64,000 nt of DNA from Cupriavidus taiwanensis (lineage in GTDB: Bacteria; Pseudomonadota; Gammaproteobacteria; Burkholderiales; Burkholderiaceae): assembly GCF_900249755.1 (NCBI RefSeq), contig NZ_LT976853.1, positions 2,205,274-2,269,273 on the forward strand. The letters run 5' to 3'. Every line of letters begins with the position of its first letter. The stretch's first letter is position 1. The translations under genes were made by a program, and so were the position numbers. Positions 54,173 to 64,000 of this stretch are shown piece after piece. The notes under the pieces were generated by a model. The model ran no database searches. It was given only the letters and a program-made list of their open reading frames with translations, and was not told the origin of the DNA.

Positions 54173-55270
54173 TCAGGTGAGCGTCGTATCCATGGTGCGG
54201 CGCTCGGATTCCAGGTATTCGCGCGACTGCATCTCGATGATGCGCGACACGGTGCGATGGAATTCGCCGGCCATCTGGCCTTCGGTGTAAAGCTCGTCGG
54301 CAGGCACTTCCGCCGACATCAGCAGCTTGACCTTGTGGTCGTAGAAGACGTCGATCAGCCAGGTGAAGCGGCGTGCCTCGGACGACATGCGCGGCGTCAT
54401 GCGCGGCACGTCGGACAGGATCACCGTATGGAATTGCGCGGCCAGTTCCAGGTAATCGTTCTGCGAGCGCGGGCCGCCGCACAGCGTGGCGAAGTCGAAC
54501 CACACCACGCCGTTGGCCTTGCGCAGCGCGCGCAGTTCGCGGTGCTCGATATGCAGCAGCGGGGACTCGTCGGCAACGCCGGCAATCGAGGTGAAGGCAT
54601 CCCGCAGCGCCGAGTTGGCCTTGGCGTCCAGCGGCGTGTGGTAGGCCTGCACCTGCTCCAGCGCGCGCTTGCGGTAGTCGATGCCGGCATCGACATTGAG
54701 CACGTCCAGCTTCTGCTGCAGCAGCGCGATCGCGGGCAGCACGCGGTCGCGGTGCAGCCCGTCCGGGTACAGCAGGTCCGGGCGGTAGTTGGAGGTCATC
54801 ACGAACTGCACGCCGTTGTCGAACAGCTGCTGCAGCAGGCGATGCAGGATCATCGCGTCGGCGACGTCGCTGACGTGGAATTCATCGAAGCAGATCAGGC
54901 GGAAACGGCGCGCGATGCGCCTGGCCAGTTCGTCCAGCGGATCGGGACGGCCGCGCAGCTCTTCCAGCTGGCGGTGCACCTCGCGCATGAATTCATGGAA
55001 ATGCAGCCGCGTCTTGCGCACCACCGGCACGCAGGTATAGAAGCTGTCCATCAGGAACGACTTGCCGCGCCCCACCCCGCCCCACATGTAGACGCCCTGC
55101 GGCACGTCGGGGCGCACCAGCAGCTTTTTCAGCGCGTTGTTGCGGCGTCCCTTGTAGGCGACCCATTCGTCGTAGCACTGCTGCAGCCGGGCCACGGCGC
55201 GCAGCTGGGCCTCGTCGGACTGGTAGCCGCGCTCCTTCAGTTCCTTCTCGTAGTACTCGGTGACGTTCAT
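54173..55270 (-). CDS. zapE: Cell division ATPase ZapE (AFG1 family)
   Basis: 365-residue AAA-type ATPase. Walker A is in MWGGVGRGKSFLMDSFY (about residue 63), Walker B is in LICFDEFHVSDVADAMIL, with arginine in the family's SNYRPDLLYPDGLHRDRVLPAI region. In E. coli ZapE binds FtsZ and matters under stress and low oxygen; the mitochondrial relative is AFG1. It follows the lpd gene on the same strand by 87 bases, as is common in betaproteobacteria. Confidence 0.93.
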   Translation of the reverse strand: MNVTEYYEKELKERGYQSDEAQLRAVARLQQCYDEWVAYKGRRNNALKKLLVRPDVPQGVYMWGGVGRGKSFLMDSFYTCVPVVRKTRLHFHEFMREVHRQLEELRGRPDPLDELARRIARRFRLICFDEFHVSDVADAMILHRLLQQLFDNGVQFVMTSNYRPDLLYPDGLHRDRVLPAIALLQQKLDVLNVDAGIDYRKRALEQVQAYHTPLDAKANSALRDAFTSIAGVADESPLLHIEHRELRALRKANGVVWFDFATLCGGPRSQNDYLELAAQFHTVILSDVPRMTPRMSSEARRFTWLIDVFYDHKVKLLMSAEVPADELYTEGQMAGEFHRTVSRIIEMQSREYLESERRTMDTTLT

Positions 55271-55357
55271 GCTCGGGGCTCACGCGGCACGGGCCGCAAG
55301 TGAAAACGGCGCGCCGCAGAGCGGCGCGCCGGTATCAGGCAACGGTAGACACGCGCC

Positions 55358-56782
55358 TTACATGTTGAGTTGACGCTTGTCGACGGCCAGCGCGGCTTCG
55401 CGCATGACTTCCGACATCGACGGGTGCGGATGGCAGACACGGCCGATATCTTCGCTGGCGGCCTTGAATTCCATCGCCACCACGGCTTCGGCGATCAGGT
55501 CCGACGCGTTGGCGGCCACGATGTGCACGCCGAGGATCTCGTCGGTCTTGGCGTCGGCCAGCATTTTGACGAAGCCGTCGGCATGGCCCATGCCCAGCGC
55601 ACGGCCGTTGGCCATGAACGGGAACTGGCCGGCCTTGTACTCGCGGCCTTCTGCCTTGAGCTGGGCTTCGGTCTTGCCGACCCATGCGATTTCCGGGAAG
55701 GTGTAGATCACCCACGGAATGCAGTTGTAGTCGATATGCGGCTTCTGGCCGGCGATGCGCTCGGCCACGGCCACGCCTTCGTCCTCGGCCTTGTGCGCCA
55801 GCATCGGGCCGCGCACCACGTCGCCGATGGCCCACAGGCCCGGCACCTTGGTGGCGCAATGGTCGTCCACCTCGATAAAGCCGCGCTGGTCGACCGCCAG
55901 GCCGACTGCGTCCAGGCCCAGGTTGTCGGTATTCGGGACGCGGCCGACCGACACGATCAGGCGGTCGACTTCCAGCGTCTGGGCCTTGCCGTCCTTGTCG
56001 GTGTACTTGACCGTCACGCCGTTCTTGGCGGTGGTCACCTCGTCAACCTTCACGCCAAGGCTGAACTTCAGGCCCTGCTTGGTCAGCTGCTTCTGCGCTT
56101 CCTTGGCGACGCCCTCGTCGGCGGCACCCAGGAACGCGGGCAGCGCTTCCAGCACGGTCACTTCGGAACCCAGGCGGCGCCACACCGAGCCCAGTTCCAG
56201 GCCGATCACGCCGGCGCCGATCACGCCCAGCTTCTTCGGCACGGACGGGAACTTGAGCGCGCCTTCGTTATCGCTGACCAGGTCGTTGTCGACGGTGATG
56301 CCGGGCAGGTGGCGGGCCTTGGAACCGGTGGCGATGATGACCTGCTTGGCCGTCACCACTTCACCTGCGATCTCGACCTGGAAGCCTTCGGCGGTCTTGC
56401 CGACGAACTTGCCGTAGCCCTTGAGCAGCGTCACCTTGTTCTTGCGGAACAGGAACTCGATGCCCTTGGTCATCTTGCCGACGATATCGTCCTTGCGCTT
56501 GAGCATCTTGGCCACGTCGACCTTGACGTCGCCCACGGTGATGCCATGGTCGCCCAGGTGGTGCTGGACGTTCTCGAACTCTTCCGAGGAAGCCAGCAGC
56601 GCCTTGGAGGGGATGCAGCCCACGTTCAGGCAGGTGCCGCCCAGGCGGGCTTCGCCCTTGGGATCGTCATACGCATTGCCTTCGCAGCAGGCCACGTTCA
56701 GGCCCAGCTGGCCGGCACGGATGGCGGCGATATAGCCGCCGGGGCCGGCGCCGATCACCAGCACGTCGAATTGTTTGCTCAT
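55358..56782 (-). CDS. lpd: Dihydrolipoyl dehydrogenase (E3) of the 2-oxoglutarate dehydrogenase operon
   Basis: 474-residue FAD enzyme that reoxidises dihydrolipoamide with NAD+. FAD-binding [22 protein letters not shown], the redox disulfide in [16 protein letters not shown], an NAD-binding GxGxxG ([21 protein letters not shown]) and the C-terminal His-Glu base in [15 protein letters not shown] are present. No lipoyl domain is fused. It is the third gene of odhA-odhB-lpd. Confidence 0.97.
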   Translation of the reverse strand: MSKQFDVLVIGAGPGGYIAAIRAGQLGLNVACCEGNAYDDPKGEARLGGTCLNVGCIPSKALLASSEEFENVQHHLGDHGITVGDVKVDVAKMLKRKDDIVGKMTKGIEFLFRKNKVTLLKGYGKFVGKTAEGFQVEIAGEVVTAKQVIIATGSKARHLPGITVDNDLVSDNEGALKFPSVPKKLGVIGAGVIGLELGSVWRRLGSEVTVLEALPAFLGAADEGVAKEAQKQLTKQGLKFSLGVKVDEVTTAKNGVTVKYTDKDGKAQTLEVDRLIVSVGRVPNTDNLGLDAVGLAVDQRGFIEVDDHCATKVPGLWAIGDVVRGPMLAHKAEDEGVAVAERIAGQKPHIDYNCIPWVIYTFPEIAWVGKTEAQLKAEGREYKAGQFPFMANGRALGMGHADGFVKMLADAKTDEILGVHIVAANASDLIAEAVVAMEFKAASEDIGRVCHPHPSMSEVMREAALAVDKRQLNM

Positions 56783-56884
56783 GGAAATTCCTTGTTGGAC
56801 GCCGGCGGCAACTTGTGCCGGCGCGCCGTGATCACGGGAGCGCGCTCCCCGCGCACGCCAGCGCGTGCGCGGAGGGACCGGCTG

Positions 56885-58135
56885 TTACAGGTCCAGCAGC
56901 AGGCGCGCCGGATCTTCCAGTGCGTCCTTCATGGCGACCAGGCCCAGCACGGCTTCGCGGCCGTCGATGATGCGGTGGTCGTAGGACATCGCCAGGTAGT
57001 TCATCGGGCGGATCACGATCTGGCCGTCTTCCACCACCGGACGGTCCTTGGTCGCGTGCACGCCCAGGATGGCCGATTGCGGCGGGTTGATGATCGGGGT
57101 CGACAGCATCGAGCCGAACACGCCGCCGTTGGAGATCGAGAACGTACCGCCGCTCAGCTCTTCCAGCGACAGCTTGCCGTCACGGGCCTTGACGCCGAAC
57201 TCGGCGATCTTCTTCTCGATGTCGGCCAGGCTCATCTGGTCGGCGTTGCGCAGGATCGGCACCACCAGGCCGCGCGGCGAACCGACGGCGATACCGATGT
57301 CGAAGTAGCCGTGGTAGACGATGTCGTTGCCGTCGATCGAGGCGTTGATCAGCGGGAACTTCTTCAGCGCGTGCACCGCCGCCTTGACGAAGAACGACAT
57401 GAAGCCCAGCTTCACGCCGTGTTCCTTCTCGAAGCGGTCCTTGTACTTGTTGCGCAGGTCCATCACCGGCTTCATGTTGACTTCATTGAAGGTGGTGAGG
57501 ATGGCGTTGGTGGCTTGCGACTGCAGCAGGCGCTCGGCGATGCGGGCACGCAGGCGGCTCATCGGCACGCGCTCTTCCGGGCGGTCGCCCAGCGCGGCGA
57601 AGTCGACCGGCGCCGAAACCTGCTGCAGCGCGGGCTTGGCGGCCGGGGCCGGGGCGGCCTTGGCGGCGGGAGCCGGCGCGGCGGCCGCGCCCAGCACGTC
57701 GCCCTTGGTGATGCGGCCGTCCTTGCCGGTGCCGGCAACCTGGCCAGCCGACAGGCCGGCTTCGGCCATCAGCTTGGCGGCCGACGGCATTGCCACGGCG
57801 CCGGCGGCAGCCGGAGCGGCAGCAGCGGCCGGGGCCGGCGCGGCGGCAGCCGGGGCCGGCGCAGCAGCGGCCGGGGCGGCGGCGCCCGCGGTGGCTTCGG
57901 TGTCGATCTTGGCGATGATTTCATCGGCCACGACGGTGTCGCCATCGTTCTTGACGATCTGCGACAGCACACCGGCCGACGGGGCCGGCACTTCCAGCAC
58001 GACCTTGTCGGTTTCGATCTCGATCAGGATCTCGTCCTGGGCAACGGCTTCGCCTGGCTTCTTCTTCCAGTTGAGCATGGTCGCTTCGGCGACCGATTCG
58101 GAGAGTTGCGGAACCTTGACGTCAACGATAGCCAT
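56885..58135 (-). CDS. odhB: Dihydrolipoyllysine succinyltransferase (E2) of 2-oxoglutarate dehydrogenase
   Basis: 416 residues. One N-terminal lipoyl domain (lysine in [14 protein letters not shown]), an Ala/Pro-rich hinge (about 78-115), a peripheral-subunit-binding domain ([31 protein letters not shown], about 118-150), a second hinge and the catalytic domain with [14 protein letters not shown] near the C-terminus are all present. It transfers the succinyl group to CoA. It lies 87 bases after odhA and 102 before lpd. Confidence 0.97.
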   Translation of the reverse strand: MAIVDVKVPQLSESVAEATMLNWKKKPGEAVAQDEILIEIETDKVVLEVPAPSAGVLSQIVKNDGDTVVADEIIAKIDTEATAGAAAPAAAAPAPAAAAPAPAAAAAPAAAGAVAMPSAAKLMAEAGLSAGQVAGTGKDGRITKGDVLGAAAAPAPAAKAAPAPAAKPALQQVSAPVDFAALGDRPEERVPMSRLRARIAERLLQSQATNAILTTFNEVNMKPVMDLRNKYKDRFEKEHGVKLGFMSFFVKAAVHALKKFPLINASIDGNDIVYHGYFDIGIAVGSPRGLVVPILRNADQMSLADIEKKIAEFGVKARDGKLSLEELSGGTFSISNGGVFGSMLSTPIINPPQSAILGVHATKDRPVVEDGQIVIRPMNYLAMSYDHRIIDGREAVLGLVAMKDALEDPARLLLDL

Positions 58136-58222
58136 GGTGGTGAATTCCTCGTGTTATGCGTGTTGTCTGGTGGCTGGCGATGCCACGGCGCGCCTGCGCG
58201 TGCGGCCGTGGCTGCCGACTGA

Positions 58223-61075
58223 TTACTTGGTCAGGACAAAGCCCTTGAGCTTGGCGAAGGCAGCGTCCAGCAGCGCCTTCTGTTGCTCGTTGTGCTTTGC
58301 GTAGTAGCCCACCGCCGGCGAAGCCGAAGCGGGGCGACCGGCATAACCGAGCTTCTGGCCGTCCGTCATGTTTTCCATGATGTAGTGCTGCACGAAGAAC
58401 CAGGCGCCCTGGTTCTGCGGCTCGTCCTGGCACCACAGGATTTCGTTGGCGTTCGGGTACTTCTTCAGTTCCGCGGCCACGGCCTTGTGCGGGAACGGGT
58501 ACAGCTGTTCCAGGCGGATGATCGCGGTGTCGTTGGCCTCGCGTTCCTTGCGCGTGTTGACCAGGTCGTAGTAGACCTTGCCCGAGCACATGATGACGCG
58601 CTTGACCTTGCTGGCGTTCAGTTCCTCGTGATCAGGGATCACGGTTTCGAAGTGGCCCTTGGCCAGGTCGGACAGCGGCGACACCGCATCCTTGTTACGC
58701 AGCAGCGACTTCGGCGTCATGATCACCAGCGGCTTGCGGAACAGGCGGATCATCTGGCGGCGCAGCAGGTGGAAGATCTGGGCCGGCGTGGTCGGCTGGC
58801 AGACCTGCATGTTGTGGTCCGCGCACAGCTGCAGGAAGCGCTCGATGCGCGCCGAGCTGTGTTCCGGACCCTGGCCTTCGTAGCCGTGCGGCAGCATCAG
58901 CGTCAGGCCCGAGGCACGGCCCCACTTCACTTCACCCGACGAGATGAACTGGTCGATCACCACCTGGGCGCCGTTGACGAAGTCGCCGAACTGGGCTTCC
59001 CAGATCACCAGCGCGTTCGGTTCGGCGGTGGAGTAGCCGTATTCGAAGCCGAGCACGGCTTCTTCGGACAGCACCGAGTCGATCACCGTGAACGGGGCCT
59101 GGTTTTCCGACACGTTCTGCAGCGGCACGTAGCTGCCGGCATCCCAGCGCTCGCGGTTCTGGTCGTGCAGCACGGCGTGGCGGTGGGTGAAGGTGCCGCG
59201 GCCGGCGTCCTGGCCGGTGATGCGCACCGGGTAGCCCGAGGCCACCAGCGAGGCGAAGGCCAGGTGCTCGCCCATGCCCCAGTCCAGCGGCTGGTCGCCG
59301 CGGCCCATGTTGGCGCGGTCCTTGACGACCTTCTCGACCAGCGGGTGCAGCTTCAGGTGTTCCGGGATCGCGGTGATGCGTTCGGCCAGGCGCTTGAGCT
59401 CGGTCACCGGCACGGCGGTGTCGGCGGCGTCGGTCCACTTGCGGTTCAGGAACGGCATCCAGTCGACCGCGAACTTGTTCTTGAAGTTCGACAGCACCGG
59501 ATCGGCGGTGTGCTTGCCGGCGTCCATCGCGGCGCGGTATTCCTTGACCTTCTCGTCGCCGAAGTCAGCCGGGACCAGGTTCTGCGCGGCCAGCTTGTCG
59601 GCGTACAGCTTGCGCGTGCCGGGGTGCTGGGCGATCTTCTTGTACATCAGCGGCTGCGTGACCGCGGGGGTGTCCTGCTCGTTGTGGCCCAGCTTGCGGA
59701 AGCAGATGATGTCGACCACGACATCCTTCTTGAACTCCATGCGGAAGTCCACCGCCAGCTGCATGGCGTACACCACGGCTTCGGGATCGTCGCCGTTCAC
59801 GTGCAGCACCGGGGCCTCGATCATCTTGACCACGTCCGTGCAATACAGCGTCGAGCGCGCGTCGCGCGGATCGGAGGTGGTGAAGCCGATCTGGTTGTTG
59901 ATGACGATGTGCATCGTGCCGCCCGTGCCGTAGCCGCGGGTCTGCGCGAGGTTCAGCGTCTCCATCACCACGCCCTGGCCGGCAAAGGCGGCATCGCCGT
60001 GCACCTGCACCGGCAGCACTTCCATGTTGCCGACCGCGCCGCGGCGTTCCTGGCGCGCCTTGGCCGAGCCCTCGACCACCGGGTTGACGATTTCCAGGTG
60101 CGACGGGTTGAATGCCAGCGACAGGTGGATCGGGCCGCCTTCGGTCGAGACGTCGCTCGAGAAGCCCTTGTGGTACTTGACGTCGCCGGCCGGCAGGTCG
60201 TCGACGTGCTTGCCTTCGAACTCGGCGAACAGGTCGGCGGGCATCTTGCCCAGGGTGTTGACCAGCACGTTCAGGCGGCCGCGGTGGGCCATGCCGATCA
60301 CGATTTCCTGCACGCCCTTGCTGCCGGCGTGCTGGATCAGTTCGTCCATGGCGGCGATGAAGCTTTCGCCGCCTTCCAGCGAGAAGCGCTTCTGGCCGAC
60401 GTACTTGGTGTGCAGGAAGCGCTCCAGGCCTTCGGCCGCGGTCAGGCGGTCAAGGATGTGCTTCTTCTTTTCCAGCGTGAACACCGGCTTGGAACGCGTG
60501 GTTTCCAGGCGCTCCTGCCACCAGCGCTTCTGCGCCTGGTCGCTCACGTACATGAATTCGAAGCCGATGGTGCCGCAGTACGTTTCGCGCAGGTTGTTGA
60601 GCAGCTCGCGCAGGCTCATCGACTCCTTGCCGAAGTAGGTATTGCTGGCGTTGAAGACGATATCGAGATCGGCTTCGGAAAAACCGTAGAAGGCGGGGTC
60701 CAGGTCCGGCAGCGGCGGACGCTCCTGGCGCTTGAGCGGGTCCAGGTCGGCCCAGTGCGAACCGATGTTGCGGTAGGCGGCGATCAGCTGGGTGGCAGCG
60801 ACGCGCTTGCGGCCCATGTCGGAATCGGCCGAGGCAACGATGGTGCGGATGGGGCCCTGCTTGGCGCGCTCGGCGAACGAGGCAACGATGGGAGCGTGGG
60901 GGATATCCCGGCCGTTCGAGCCGTCGGCGGCGGGAACGTTCTGCATGGCGTCGAAGTACGCGCGCCAATTGTCGGGAACCGAGGCGGGGTTCTGGAGATA
61001 GGCTTCGTACAGTTCTTCGACATAGGGGGCGTTACCGCCGAAGAGGTACGAATTGCTCTGATACTGCTGCATCAT
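58223..61075 (-). CDS. odhA: 2-oxoglutarate dehydrogenase E1 component
   Basis: 950 residues. Thiamine-diphosphate enzyme that decarboxylates 2-oxoglutarate in the TCA cycle. It has an N-terminal E2-binding helix (NSYLFGGNAPYVEELYEAYL). The ThDP-binding region includes GMAHRGRLNVLVNTLGK and GDAAFAGQGVVMETLNLAQ, and the C-terminal transketolase-like part ends with WCQDEPQNQGAWFFVQHYI. Length and order fit SucA/OdhA. It is the first gene of the operon, with a structured leader at 61076-61290. Confidence 0.97.
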   Translation of the reverse strand: MMQQYQSNSYLFGGNAPYVEELYEAYLQNPASVPDNWRAYFDAMQNVPAADGSNGRDIPHAPIVASFAERAKQGPIRTIVASADSDMGRKRVAATQLIAAYRNIGSHWADLDPLKRQERPPLPDLDPAFYGFSEADLDIVFNASNTYFGKESMSLRELLNNLRETYCGTIGFEFMYVSDQAQKRWWQERLETTRSKPVFTLEKKKHILDRLTAAEGLERFLHTKYVGQKRFSLEGGESFIAAMDELIQHAGSKGVQEIVIGMAHRGRLNVLVNTLGKMPADLFAEFEGKHVDDLPAGDVKYHKGFSSDVSTEGGPIHLSLAFNPSHLEIVNPVVEGSAKARQERRGAVGNMEVLPVQVHGDAAFAGQGVVMETLNLAQTRGYGTGGTMHIVINNQIGFTTSDPRDARSTLYCTDVVKMIEAPVLHVNGDDPEAVVYAMQLAVDFRMEFKKDVVVDIICFRKLGHNEQDTPAVTQPLMYKKIAQHPGTRKLYADKLAAQNLVPADFGDEKVKEYRAAMDAGKHTADPVLSNFKNKFAVDWMPFLNRKWTDAADTAVPVTELKRLAERITAIPEHLKLHPLVEKVVKDRANMGRGDQPLDWGMGEHLAFASLVASGYPVRITGQDAGRGTFTHRHAVLHDQNRERWDAGSYVPLQNVSENQAPFTVIDSVLSEEAVLGFEYGYSTAEPNALVIWEAQFGDFVNGAQVVIDQFISSGEVKWGRASGLTLMLPHGYEGQGPEHSSARIERFLQLCADHNMQVCQPTTPAQIFHLLRRQMIRLFRKPLVIMTPKSLLRNKDAVSPLSDLAKGHFETVIPDHEELNASKVKRVIMCSGKVYYDLVNTRKEREANDTAIIRLEQLYPFPHKAVAAELKKYPNANEILWCQDEPQNQGAWFFVQHYIMENMTDGQKLGYAGRPASASPAVGYYAKHNEQQKALLDAAFAKLKGFVLTK

Positions 61076-61290
61076 GGGACGCTCACTTTTCTCCGGGTCT
61101 GCCGGAGTTCAGCGGGTTATTCAACCTTCCGCGACACGGCTTGACCGGTTAGCGGATCGCAAACAACTCTTGGGAGCCAGGCGGGGGCGCTTACGCAAAC
61201 GGCACCGCGAGGGTGCCGCATGTGATTGCCGCCTCACAAGGCCCGAAAGGGCAAGTTGTGCGGGGAAGGACCTTAAGTCTTCACGGCGGT
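61076..61290 (-). promoter_or_regulatory. Structured 5' leader of odhA (sucA RNA motif candidate)
   Basis: On the minus strand CTCCGG-CAGAC-CCGGAG (61091-61107) forms a tight hairpin whose 3' arm contains the purine-rich GGAG just upstream of the start codon. Further upstream are GGCACC-CTCGC-GGTGCC (around 61203-61219) and a GCCC-TTTC-GGGC hairpin (around 61240-61251). A sucA leader RNA with a structure overlapping the ribosome-binding site is described in Burkholderiales; position and host fit, but a covariance search is needed. Confidence 0.55.
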
Positions 61291-61291
61291 A

Positions 61292-61319
61292 AGGATAGCA
61301 CGGATTGCGTTTGATCAAT
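61292..61319 (-). promoter_or_regulatory. Possible odhA operon promoter
   Basis: Minus-strand ATTGAT (61314-61319), 16 bases, TATCCT (61292-61297). A moderate match, placed so that transcription would begin just upstream of the structured leader. Confidence 0.35.
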
Positions 61320-61404
61320 GTGGACTTTTCGCGATATGAAACACACCGGCGCGACAATTCCACATGGATTCAGCGAATTCGCAACACCCGCACAACAATT
61401 TGCG

Positions 61405-62151
61405 TCACGGGGCGATCTGGTCGACGGCATCGGTGATCACCCCGTCCAGCCCCCAGGCCAGTAGCTGCGCCGCCCGTGCCGGATCGTTGACGGTGTACGC
61501 CAGCACGCGCAGGCCGGCCGCATGGGCGGCGGCGATCACGCCAGCATCGAGCTCGCGATGGTTCGCGTCGAGCGCCACGCAGTCCAGCCGGCGCACCCGC
61601 TCCAGCCAGTCCGCCGGCAGCTTGTCGAGCAGCAGCGCGCGCGGCAGGCCGGGCGCGACATGCGCCGCGGCGGCGAGCGCCTCTTCCGAAAACGACGACA
61701 GCAGCGGCGGCACCTCGGCGCCGGCCCACAGCGACTGGGCATCGATGGCCACGGCGGCGCCGGTGCGTGCCTCGGTGCCGGGCACGGGCTTGATCTCGAT
61801 ATTGACCAGAAAGCCGTTGGCCCGCGTGTAGCGCGCGATCGCCGCCAGCGTCGGCACCGGCTCGCCGGCAAAGGCGGGGCCGTGCCAGCTGCCGGCGTCG
61901 AGCAACGCCAGCTCTCCCAGCGTCAGCGCATCCACCCTGCCCTGGCCGCTGGTGGTGCGGTCCAGCGTGGCATCGTGCATTAGCACCGGCTTGCCGTCGG
62001 CCGACAGCTTCACGTCGAACTCGAACATCCGGTAGCCAAAGCCGGCGCCGTGGCGGAACGCGGCCAGCGTGTTTTCCGGCGCCAGCTTGCCGGCGCCGCG
62101 GTGGGCGATGTGGCTGGGGTAGCGCCAGACGAAGTCAGTCGCAGTGGTCAT
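61405..62151 (-). CDS. ugpQ: Glycerophosphodiester phosphodiesterase
   Basis: 248-residue cytoplasmic TIM-barrel enzyme that splits glycerophosphodiesters to glycerol-3-phosphate and an alcohol. Catalytic motifs are IAHRGAGKLAPENTLAAF (His and Arg), MFEFDVKLSADGKPVLMHDATLDRTT (Glu, Asp, His), and VNIEIKP. It has no signal peptide, so it is the UgpQ rather than GlpQ type. It starts 1 base after the ugpC stop, in the standard ugp order. Confidence 0.95.
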   Translation of the reverse strand: MTTATDFVWRYPSHIAHRGAGKLAPENTLAAFRHGAGFGYRMFEFDVKLSADGKPVLMHDATLDRTTSGQGRVDALTLGELALLDAGSWHGPAFAGEPVPTLAAIARYTRANGFLVNIEIKPVPGTEARTGAAVAIDAQSLWAGAEVPPLLSSFSEEALAAAAHVAPGLPRALLLDKLPADWLERVRRLDCVALDANHRELDAGVIAAAHAAGLRVLAYTVNDPARAAQLLAWGLDGVITDAVDQIAP

Positions 62152-62152
62152 G

Positions 62153-63253
<1,101 letters not shown>

Positions 63254-63263
63254 TGTGTTCCGC

Positions 63264-64000
63264 TTATTTCTCGGTTTCGACCAGGCCCTTGACGAACCAC
63301 TTCTGCATCAGCACCACCACCACCGCGGGCGGGATCATCGCCAGCATCACCGTCGCCATCACCAGGTTCCAGTCGGTGGCGGCATCGCCCGAGCGCGAGA
63401 TCATCTGCGTCACCCCCACCACCACCGGCGTCATCGACTTCTGCGTGGTGATCAGCAGCGGCCACAGGTACTGGTTCCAGCCGTAGATGAACTGGATCAC
63501 GAACAGCGCCGCGATGCTGGTGCGCGACAGCGGCAGCACCACGTCCCAGAAGAAACGCAGCGGCCCGGCGCCGTCGATGCGCGCGGCCTCGGCCAGCTCG
63601 TCGGGAATGGTCAGGAAGAACTGGCGGAACAGGAAGGTGGCGGTGGCCGACGCGATGATCGGAATGGTCAGCCCGAAATAACTGTCGAGCAGCCCGAGGT
63701 CCGACACCACCTTGTAGGTCGGCAGGATGCGCACCTCCACCGGCAGCATCAGCGTGATGAAGATCAGCCAGAAGAAGGTCTTGCGCAGCGGGAACTTGAA
63801 ATAGACGATGGCAAAGGCCGAGATGATCGAGATCGCGATCTTGCCCAGCGCAATGCCCAGCGCCATGATCAGGCTGTTCTTCATCATGGTCGAGACCGGC
63901 GAGGCGGCCTCGCCCACGCCCTGGAACAGCACGGTGCGATAGTTGTCGATCAGGTGGCTGCCCGGGATCAGCGTCATCGGCGCGTCCAGCACCTCTTCGG
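63264..64000 (-). CDS. ugpE: sn-glycerol-3-phosphate ABC transporter permease UgpE (5' end off window)
   Basis: At least 245 residues are visible; the reading frame continues past base 64000, so the N-terminus is missing. It is a MalG-type permease with several membrane segments and the EAA loop [27 protein letters not shown] that docks on UgpC. It ends [14 protein letters not shown], with ugpC starting 10 bases later. ugpA and ugpB are expected beyond the edge. Confidence 0.92.
   Translation of the reverse strand, partial: EEVLDAPMTLIPGSHLIDNYRTVLFQGVGEAASPVSTMMKNSLIMALGIALGKIAISIISAFAIVYFKFPLRKTFFWLIFITLMLPVEVRILPTYKVVSDLGLLDSYFGLTIPIIASATATFLFRQFFLTIPDELAEAARIDGAGPLRFFWDVVLPLSRTSIAALFVIQFIYGWNQYLWPLLITTQKSMTPVVVGVTQMISRSGDAATDWNLVMATVMLAMIPPAVVVVLMQKWFVKGLVETEK

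Noticed and set aside
57780-57900. Tandem GCC/GGC-rich repeats
   Set aside because: They encode the Ala/Pro hinge between the lipoyl and binding domains of OdhB, a normal feature of E2 proteins.
58283-61144. A plus-strand open frame of 953 codons opposite odhA, and similar long ones opposite lpd/odhB (55370-58222) and typA (22349-24250)
   Set aside because: Same GC-driven mirror effect: each lies exactly over a well-identified gene and has no start signal or recognisable domain.

Overview
The window is GC-rich chromosomal DNA from a betaproteobacterium of the Burkholderiales. Gene order and protein sequences look most like Cupriavidus or Ralstonia. This assignment rests on recognised families, the rpsF-priB-rpsR-rplI order, LexA boxes of CTGT-N8-ACAG type, and a sucA leader in a position described only from Burkholderiales; no database search was possible. 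It is mostly core genome: about 58 protein genes, one tRNA-His, and no rRNA, IS element, prophage or CRISPR array that I can see.

Layout. 1-2022: alaA-type aminotransferase followed by hom (cut by the window edge), minus strand. 2335-6729: plus-strand block with an Mth938-like protein, a 1-Cys-type BCP peroxiredoxin, a PIN-PhoH ATPase, a secreted protein and an NlpC/P60 lipoprotein. 6800-8447: PiT phosphate transporter with its DUF47 partner. 8639-11726: dnaB, then the rpsF-priB-rpsR-rplI operon. 11846-14911: asparaginase, lexA with two SOS boxes, and small uncharacterised proteins, one with four 18-residue Cys repeats. 15139-19544: tRNA-His, two small proteins, dusA, an FMN reductase and a 3-hydroxyisobutyryl-CoA hydrolase. 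19650-24181: chemoreceptor, sterol-desaturase-like hydroxylase and typA. 24369-29416: a MarR regulator with a complete tripartite drug-efflux operon (OMF, EmrA, EmrB). 29587-33842: an IclR-led cassette (peptidase E, DUF1177, AroM, Bug binding protein), the least understood system here. 33904-40681: a DUF2892 protein and the rimP-nusA-infB-rbfA-truB operon, preceded by a strong promoter and what looks like an attenuator. 40986-43744: scpB-rluB. 44330-54069: a microaerobic respiration island (fnr, ccoNOQP, ccoG, ccoH-like, ccoS, ccoI, SafE) with two perfect FNR boxes. 54173-61075: zapE and the 2-oxoglutarate dehydrogenase operon odhA-odhB-lpd, with a structured leader. 61405-64000: end of a ugp glycerol-3-phosphate operon (ugpE partial, ugpC, ugpQ).

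How the parts fit. Fnr, encoded at 45124, very likely activates the divergently placed cbb3 oxidase and its copper pump through the sites at 51265 and 54121. The MarR gene probably controls itself and the efflux genes through the palindromes over its promoter. The IclR regulator probably binds the GGAACC/GGTTCC palindrome just after its own -10 box. That palindrome shows that the in-frame upstream ATG at 29512 lies inside the promoter and is not the start. No mobile DNA was seen. The most promising undescribed material is the IclR/PepE/DUF1177/AroM/Bug cassette, an orphan promoter-to-terminator RNA unit at 3420-3597, the nusA-operon leader, and several tiny secreted proteins.
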